A stretch of 64,000 nucleotides of DNA from contig NC_089220.1 of NCBI RefSeq assembly GCF_963924675.1, positions 118,622,697 through 118,686,696 of the forward strand. Reading direction: 5' to 3'. The stretch is from Phocoena phocoena (taxonomy: Eukaryota > Chordata > Mammalia > Artiodactyla > Phocoenidae). Below the pieces are notes generated by a model, which was given only the letters and a program-made list of their open reading frames with translations, made no database searches and was not told the DNA's origin. A program made the translations under genes and the position numbers. This document shows, piece by piece, positions 57,458 to 64,000 of this stretch (positions are counted from its first letter, which is position 1; every line of letters begins with the position of its first letter).

Positions 57458-57649
57458 GTCATCGTGCAGTCCGGCCGCCACCCCACGGTGCTGCAGAAGC
57501 TTTGCCAGTTGCCCTTCCAGTATTTCAGTGACCCACGGCTGATCAAAGTGCTGTTCCCTTCACTTATCGCTGCTTGTTACAACAATCTTCAGAACAAGAT
57601 CATTCTGGAGCAGGAGATGAGCTGTGTTCTACTGGCCACGTTCATTCAG
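57458..57649 (+). CDS. SCAPER: SCAPER coding exon (third from the 3' end)
   Basis: A 192-bp, phase 0/0 exon of 64 codons, starting VIVQSGRHPTVLQKLCQLPF and ending with MSCVLLATFIQ. The acceptor is a pyrimidine-rich TTCCTGCTCTGTTTCAG and the donor CAG/GTACCT. Reading carries on without a stop for 14 codons past the donor, so the open frame alone overstates the exon end. The splice site and the phase of the next exon set it. The peptide is the conserved C-terminal helical part of SCAPER (YFSDPRLIKVLFPSLIAACY). It lies 8 kb downstream of the full-length antisense LINE-1 and about 0.7 kb after an AT-rich candidate conserved block. Confidence 0.97.
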
Positions 57650-59747
57650 GTACCTTCTGTGTTATGCCTAATTCTCTGGCTCTGTGTGTAAGCTAATGCA
57701 ATTGAAAAGTCAAAGCGAACCAGCTGTTTATTCTTGCCATCCACGCTACCTTTTAAAAATTTCACATATTTCTGTGCTTGAAATTAATTTCTAAAATATC
57801 ATGATAGTAAAACTGGGGTTTGGGTGTTGTATCATTTCTACTTGGAGGATTTCAAGAAAAGGGTATTTTTCCAGTTAATGAAATGGTAAGCCTGCACTAA
57901 GGAAATGTTTTATAAAAGACTTCTTTAAGGCTTTAACTGTTAATTCATCTTGCTTTTTGTCTATTTATAGGGAAAAGGTTATGATTGCTGAAGAAAGATC
58001 AATTAAAATGTCAGTTTATTTGTAAATTTTTAAATAAATATTTAAAGTAAATTTTTAAATAAATAAATACACACAGCCTGTGTGTGTATAATAAAAATCT
58101 GTTACGTTGCTTTTTCTTAAATCTAAAACTTTTAAGTATGGCCTTATATTTTTCTGATCCAGTTAAATTCTGTAGGACTGGAATCAGAATCTTCCATTTT
58201 CCTTCAAATGTTCCACCCTAAAACCAATCTGTTTTTGTTCCATGATGCACATGTGATTAATAGACAGTGTTTTCTGTTCATAATAATGAAACAGAAAGCA
58301 GAGCTCTGTATTGTTATTGTTCCTTATTCTGGCTAATATACAAATATCACTTTTGAAAGGGTGTAACTGTGCCCAGCTGGCTGGGATGGCTAAAGAGTCC
58401 CCCAAGCCTTCTTCACCTTAGATGGCAATCGGTGGCTTACATTTCTTAAACTATCCTCTATTAGATGATCAGTTAATAAACATACTAGATCAATTGTTTA
58501 GAAATGTTTTATTTTCGGCTTAATTGTTCTGTTTGAGTCTGGATTCCAATTTCTGAAAATTTTTTCAAAGATATTCAGATCTATAGGTAGGGTACAGATT
58601 TTTCAAAGAACATCTTGTGATTAATAATTAAAATCTTAATGAATTTTCATATTAACATTTAGGATTCTTCAGATATTCTTACAGCCTTAGGATTAAATTT
58701 AAACAGAAAATATGTTACAGAGAATTTTAAGACTGTGATCTTAAAATTCATTCTTTCTTTCATTCACTAATTTTTTAGTGCCCTCGGTGTGCTGGGCACT
58801 GCTCTAGGCACTGGAAATACAGCAGCAAATAACACAGATACAAATTCCCTCCTTTAAGGGTCTTTCATTAGAATGGGGGGAGTCAAAACAAAAAACAAAT
58901 AAATAAGTAAAATAAATAGCATGTCAGATGGTACTAAGTGCTGTGGAGAAAAGTAAGGCAAGAAAGGGGGACAGGGACTGCCAGGGAGGTGATATGCAGT
59001 TTTTCATGGCATGAGCAGAGAGGCCTCAACCAGGACAGTGATTGTTGAACCAAGAGAGTGATTGTTGAGCAAAGACAATTTTGCATCTGTGCCAACTTAG
59101 TCCCTTACATTTTCAACTGCTTGGAAAACAATTTATAAAACTATAAATGGTATAAGAATCTGAAGTAAGGATCATATATATTATTTTCATCTGGTGTTGA
59201 TCTCGGAGTACTTCTAATTCAACTCTCCTCCATTACAGTTAACACACAATTAAATGTAATTTAATGTAAATGTAACACATTTAACATACATTTTATTTTA
59301 GCACACAGATTTTATAAATACTACAGAAATTTCTTATAATGCTTATTTGGGATAGCACTTTAGATTGCTGGAGTTAAATCAAGTTTGGTTTTTTTCTATA
59401 AATAACTGTGCTCAAGGGAATGAAAATACATTGGATTTTAGTTTATAAAATGGTTCTTCAAGGTCCCCTGTGTTAGATGATTAATAGTTACTAGAAAATT
59501 ATATTTAAAATAAGAGCTAGTAGTTTGTCCTAGGTTCCTGAAACTTTACATATTATAGATGACATTTTTCATGTTCCATCTAAGAGTAAAATTACTAGAC
59601 TTTAAGATTTAGCTGCAGAATGGATGTTAAAAGATGTTAAAAAAAAATAGTTGCCTCAGAATCCAGAAGCATTTTTAAAGCCACGCTCAGCAAAATTCTC
59701 TGTCCAAAGCATTGGTATTAAAAAAACACTTTTCTCGTTTCACACAG
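57650..59747 (+). other. SCAPER: SCAPER intron (2.1 kb)
   Basis: AT-rich. Carries one copy of the unnamed ancient repeat at about 58750-59060 ('gtgctgggcactgctctaggcactgg', 'gcatgtcagatggtactaagtgctgtggag'). Nothing else recognised. Confidence 0.8.
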
Positions 59748-59799
59748 GATTTTGCACAGACTCCGGGTCAGGCAGATACCCAGTCTTATCAGCCCAAAG
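59748..59799 (+). CDS. SCAPER: SCAPER short coding exon (penultimate)
   Basis: A 52-bp exon encoding DFAQTPGQADTQSYQPK plus the first base of a glycine codon. The acceptor is CGTTTCACACAG and the donor AAG/GTACGT. The phase change from 0 to 1 is complemented exactly by the last exon, which starts with the two remaining bases of GGA. The segment is hydrophilic and probably a linker between the helical domain and the C-terminal tail. It is too short to call alone. Its placement depends on the frame match with both neighbours. Confidence 0.94.
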
Positions 59800-62086
59800 G
59801 TACGTCTCTATTGAAATTAAATGTCATGTGTTTGTTAGCTGGACATTTCTCACTCAACCCTCTGAAACTGTTAGAGAAATCAGTTTATTACATCACCTAA
59901 AATATTTGAGATTCGGATACCAAATATATTTCAGGGAATAAAGAAATTGATTTTGTCATCAAGCATGAGTACATCAGAATATACAGAGAAATCTATGGAA
60001 GTAAAAGAAAACCACAAAACGTCTTTATGTAATTTATACTCACCTCATGCAAGGTATAATAAATGGCGAATAATTACTAAAGAGCTACTTTGCAATACAA
60101 GAGACAATCAGATCATTAATATTGGCCTACATTATCACATAAATGCTGAAATCACATACATTTGGTTCCATGTTCAGAATAAAATCGTCATTGGTAGTAG
60201 CCCATACATCCCCCTAAATTCAAGTACTTGAATTTTTTATTGAAAATAAAAGTGTAAAATTGTTCTACATGATGAAAAAGCCATAAGATGAGCACAGCAC
60301 ATTTCAGGGGCCAAAAGATTTACAAGGTTTTTTTTCCCTATAGCATTCCTGCTGAGGTGAGTCCTGTGATCAGAGCTGAGATGTAGAATTTTAAAGTGCA
60401 TATTTACTTTTTGAAATATTCTGCTACCCACACTGTAATTGAGAAGTACAAGTTGCTCTTTGTCTGGCTCTCGTGACAGCATCTCTGATTAATGAGACCT
60501 TAATCCAGATTTTCCCCAATTCTTCCATTAGTTTGATAGTCTTTAAAGTGGCCAGAGGTCTACTCCCAGCAAAACCCTATGGGGCACCCATTCAGTAGCC
60601 TTTCCTTGGGAGAAGGGGAGGGCACCCTGGGGTGTGTGTGTCTGTCTGTCTGTCTCACACACACACATTATTTATAGTGGGCAGGTGTTGAAAAGTACGT
60701 AAAAGAGAATATAACTAAAACTGTAACAATATGAAAAAATGTCATGTTTTATTGATTCAGGCACTCAGAGAAGTAAATAGAAAGCTATGCCCCTTTTTAG
60801 AAATTCAAGTCAACATCATAGTTGGTACCATTTGTCTAAGCCTGCATGAGTGTGCAAGTTCACTTCTGCCCTGACTCAGTGACAGCATTTTTTTTAAGCT
60901 GTTGGAGGCTAGAGAGAAATCAGCATAATTTGTTACTATACCTTATAAAACAATGTTTTAAATTTTGAATTTATGAAAATGCCTAGAAAAATCTTCTAAT
61001 GTATTTTTTAATTTATTTTTTAATTGTACAGCAATTTTTTTGCCAGTAAGAAGTATAGACATTCTTTTTTCTTCCTCTTTCTCCTGACGTAAGGATGAGT
61101 CACAATTTGCTGCCTATCTGGCAGGCGAAGTCCCAGGGGCTGACTCTGTCTGCTTGGTTTCAACCTTCTTTCCTTTTCCAAGGGACCATCTTCTCTGGCT
61201 TTCATGCTTTCCCCAATGTGGATTTACTATGGGTTAATCCACAAACCAACAAATAGGGAACTGTTCTCTGCTTTGCTTAGAAAAAGTCATCACTCTACTG
61301 GTGACAGCTCATAATATGCTTACTTGATTTTAAAAAATGATGATGCCACACTAAGTTGCCAGTTTGCACCTTGGACATCTGTTCCCCTTTTGCTTAGATT
61401 AAATCCCCCCAAAATGTTTCAAGATGTTTCAAGATGTTGAGTTCATTGCCCAGGTGAACCTCTAAGTTCTAAGTGTAAAGCAGCTCCTGGCAGCACCACA
61501 TTCTTATTGCTGAGGAAGAATTCTGTTTTTCAAATACTCGCTGCTAGATGACTGGCTGGCCAGGAGATCGTTTGTTTCAAGAGCCAGTAAGGCTCCTGAC
61601 AAGGTCCCTCTGCTTTGTTAGGTGACTGAGTGCCAGACTGGAGCATTTTTAAAGTTATGTTTAAACTAAAATCATGTTTTAGATTAAATAGACTATTTTA
61701 GAAAATAACGGTAAAGTTTACATACAGATTTAGCCTTTCAAGGCTAACTTAAGGATGGAATACATGACTGTCACTTTATGTTGTTTACCATACTTATTTA
61801 CTTATTTTCTTACTCCAGAGTCCAAAAACAATGTTTTTCACAATGTTTTACATAGGGGTTAATGTCTGAATAGGTTAGAAGCATGAAATAGATTGTGATT
61901 AAAATATATATTATATATTTTATACTATAATAGATATAGATCAGTTACCTTTACTTAAATTTGCATCATGATTTACTTGAAGAGTAAGTCTCCATTTTGT
62001 ACTCAGATATCAAAATAATTTTCATTTCTTACATTTTGAAGAATTTAACTCTTTTTAATTTTACTCTTCTTTTTTTTCTCTCTCAG
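59800..62086 (+). other. SCAPER: SCAPER last intron (2.3 kb)
   Basis: AT-rich and apparently repeat-poor. A compound microsatellite (TG, TCTG, CA) lies at 60632-60667. The 94- to 96-codon frames near the start read through the donor of exon 59748-59799 in wrong frames, so they are artefacts. Confidence 0.8.
60632..60667. repeat. Compound (TG)n(TCTG)n(CA)n microsatellite
   Basis: Runs of TG and CA flank TCTG units, giving a near-palindromic tract. Confidence 0.9.
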
Positions 62087-62190
62087 GAAAATGCCTTGGT
62101 TCCCAAGACTATCTTGAGCTGGCTAACAGATTTCCTCAGCAGGCCTGGGAAGAAGCTCGACAGTTTTTCTTAAAAAAAGAGAAAAAATAA
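62087..62190 (+). CDS. SCAPER: SCAPER terminal coding exon with stop
   Basis: The last coding exon opens after a long polypyrimidine tract (TTTTTTTTCTCTCTCAG). Joined to the previous exon it encodes GKCLGSQDYLELANRFPQQA and then WEEARQFFLKKEKK before TAA at 62188-62190. The lysine-rich end KKEKK resembles the dilysine-type cytosolic tails of some ER proteins. Whether it acts that way in SCAPER is inference. The five exons sum to 736 bp including the stop, giving about 244 residues, the last sixth or so of the protein. Confidence 0.97.
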
Positions 62191-62517
62191 ATGTTTTGGT
62201 TGGTTGTATATTTGAGTACCCTCATTAATATTTTAAACTGATCAAACATTCTAACTGTTCCTCAAGAAGTTCATTTTCACATGTTTATACTCTGTAGATA
62301 TGGTATATACTTTGCACTATTTATAAAGACTGTAGATACTTTAATGTTCTTTCTAATTCTGCAAGTTGAGTTTATTTCATTTATGCACAATATTTTGGAG
62401 TTTGGTAACTTACATCCTATGATAATATATACTTTGCATTTGTAATGTGGGTAAAATTAGACATAAAATTAGCAAGTCTGTTTTGTTCTTGTAATAAAAT
62501 AACTTATTCTGTTTGCA
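62191..62517 (+). other. SCAPER: SCAPER 3' UTR
   Basis: About 330 bp of AT-rich sequence between the stop codon and the predicted cleavage site. An AATAAA hexamer is at 62493-62498, followed by a T/GT-rich stretch (ATGACTTTTCTTGTT) that suits the downstream element. An earlier AATAAA overlaps the stop codon and is too close to be useful. The cleavage position is an estimate of 15-25 bp after the hexamer. Confidence 0.8.
62493..62498 (+). terminator. SCAPER: SCAPER polyadenylation signal AATAAA
   Basis: Canonical hexamer within GTAATAAAATAAC, about 300 bp after the stop codon, with a U/GU-rich downstream element from about 62521. Confidence 0.8.
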
Positions 62518-63329
62518 ATGATGACTTTTCTTGTTAAAGCAATACAAATCTGAAAGAAAAACGTTAATTCCAACTCCGGAAGTATCTTAATTAAAGACTT
62601 ACTAAAAGTTAACCTGCTCTAAATTTCCCTTTTATAGGTTTGAGTAAAAGGTGTTTATAACAGTTTTATATTCTAATTACATAATATGTTTTGGGGGCTA
62701 TTTGAAATGAATTTAAAGCATTATATTCGTTGGTCTGCTTAAACTTTCCTAGCGGCCAATACTGAGAGTCTCCTATAGAAATAGCATCGCTGAACTGAAA
62801 TTCTCCAGAATAAAAATTAGGGATCCAAAAAGATCAACCATAGTGAATCACCCTAAAGTATTTTCTCAAATAACTGCAATGAAAACCGAAGTAAAAATAA
62901 AACAGACGGTCACAAGGGCTTTGAATTGAAGTTTTCAACTCCTGTGCACGGAGGAGTGTCTGCCAGGAGATGTTGACCTTTTCATATCTTGTTCTCATCG
63001 GTTCTCCACCTTAAGCCAACGGTCAGTGCTAAGCCGGTCACTGAGTGACATTGGTAATAATTTCTGTCAGATAAGGATCAAACATTACCAAGAAGAAAGA
63101 TCTGGTCGGGGGGGAAAAAATGGTTTTAATAGTATCAGATTCAAGACTGGAGGCGGAGGGGACTGGAAAATACAGAAGTTTCATCGGATTGTTGAAAGCA
63201 AATTTAGCTACCTAATGTTCAGGACCCTTCTTTTTGGAGCCTCACAAGGCTGCCGAGTTTTGTATATGCTGTTTTTACTCCTTTGCAAACAGAAAATAAA
63301 GAGATCCAATTTCAAACGAAAAAAAAGAA
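62518..63329. other. Intergenic DNA downstream of SCAPER
   Basis: AT-rich, no repeat or gene recognised. It becomes purine-rich and leads into the CpG island. Confidence 0.6.
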
Positions 63330-63800
63330 AAAGCGAACGCATCCCAGTGCGCTCTGTACTTCCGCCGCCCGGGACCCGGCGTCTTCCGCGCTCGGGCTGC
63401 GGGGCCGAAGCCCGGCTGGGCTCGGGGCGGGGACGGCGGCTCCGAGGCCAGTGGGACCGACTCTCGGGAAGTCCCTGCCGCCTCGGCGGAGCCCGCTCCC
63501 AGGGCTCGGCGGCGACTCGGCCCGGGGCGCCCGACCCAGGACCCCGGACCCTCCCCGCGGCGCGCTCCGAAACACCTCGAGCCGCGGCCGGGCTGAGCGC
63601 CGCGCCCCCGGGAGGCCGAGGGGCTGGGCCCTGGCGCCCGCGCCCTCCTCCAGGACGGCGGCCCGGGCTTCGCTGCCCGAGGGCCGGGGAGCCAGGTGTC
63701 GGCGGCCGGCTCCTTGCTCGACCCGCCGTCGCCCGGGGCGCCCCAACCAGGGGAGGAGTTCCCAAATCCCGCTTGCCCCGCGGGTCTTGGGGCGTGGACG
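63330..63800. promoter_or_regulatory. Intergenic CpG island
   Basis: About 470 bp of dense GC with very frequent CpG (for example CCGCCGCCCGGGACCCGGCG), in contrast with AT-rich flanks. Frames stay open on both strands (+ 63026-63814, - 63208-63906 and others), as happens in any CpG island, and none looks like a known protein. It lies about 0.8 kb beyond the predicted SCAPER cleavage site. Likely roles are an unmethylated or Polycomb-type island linked to the neighbouring ISL2 locus, or a promoter of a non-coding transcript. Confidence 0.75.
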
Positions 63801-63814
63801 CAGAATCCTTGTAG

Positions 63815-64000
63815 CTGAAAGGAATAATCAAATATTTATCAGATTTCCTGCAAGACGCTTCACAGAATATACTTCTTATCTGGTCGGAAATTTGCCAAAA
63901 AGCCATAAATAATTGAGACAGCTGTGATTAACCTTCCAGAAACCATACCAGAATTCGCAATTAAACATTTAATTGAATGGTCTCATTTGGCCCCCTCGTC
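63815..64000. other. AT-rich block beside the CpG island
   Basis: Abrupt return to AT-rich DNA with GATA-type (CTTATCTGG, TTTATCAGA) and homeodomain-type (ACATTTAATTGAATGG, CATAAATAATTG) words. It looks like conserved regulatory sequence. Cut by the window edge. Confidence 0.4.

Noticed and set aside
62186..62191. AATAAA overlapping the SCAPER stop codon as the poly-A signal
   Set aside because: It would place cleavage almost at the stop codon. The hexamer at 62493 has a proper downstream element.
63026..63912. Long overlapping open frames (262, 232, 209 and 144 codons) on both strands
   Set aside because: They overlap in several frames of a CpG island, where stop codons are rare. Composition is Pro/Arg/Ala/Gly noise and no known domain is visible.

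Overview
The window is mammalian nuclear DNA, most probably from a cetacean and plausibly a toothed whale. The main evidence is the tRNA-Glu-derived CHR SINEs, in both a long (CHR-1-like) and a short (CHR-2-like) form, together with an artiodactyl/cetacean-type LINE-1, a mariner of the kind known from artiodactyls, and old mammalian repeats (L2, MIR, MLT1). There is no prokaryotic-style gene organisation and no CRISPR array. Almost all ORFs of 60-180 codons are chance frames or fragments of repeats.

The only host protein-coding gene I can support is the 3' end of SCAPER (S-phase cyclin A-associated protein in the ER) on the + strand. Five exons with consensus AG/GT borders and matching phases (18874-19111, 24224-24373, 57458-57649, 59748-59799, 62087-62190) encode the last 244 or so residues. 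A short 3' UTR follows, with an AATAAA at 62493-62498. Everything from 1 to 62086 outside these exons is SCAPER intron.

Layout: 1-18873 is intron containing an L2 element and a 9.2-kb stack of nested LINE-1s that interrupts one MLT1 LTR (4936-14556). The stack carries three CHR SINEs and a U6-LINE-1 chimeric retrogene with a 15-bp target-site duplication. 19112-24223 is a short intron with MIRs and a small retro-insert just before exon 24224-24373. 24374-57457 is a 33-kb intron with a full-length but inactivated mariner (28763-30039), an adjacent inverted SINE pair (32835-33410), a twin-primed LINE-1 stub (41464-41794), a full-length antisense LINE-1 with a perfect 17-bp duplication (41953-49385), and two oppositely oriented MLT1 LTRs. 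57650-62086 holds two short introns. 62518-64000 is intergenic and contains a dense CpG island (about 63330-63800) followed by an AT-rich, homeobox-motif-rich stretch.

SCAPER is the classic microsyntenic partner of Islet genes. In other mammals ISL2 lies just beyond the SCAPER 3' end, in convergent orientation, and SCAPER introns are known hosts of Islet enhancers. The repeat-free AT-rich blocks near 16.0-16.6, 31.3-32.0 and 55.9-56.7 kb and the CpG island after 63.3 kb are therefore the best candidates here for functional non-coding DNA. I found no clear sign of a wholly new molecular system. The strongest unusual signals are the U6-LINE-1 chimera, the split MLT1, the young LINE-1 with a tandemly duplicated 5' UTR, and the candidate regulatory block.
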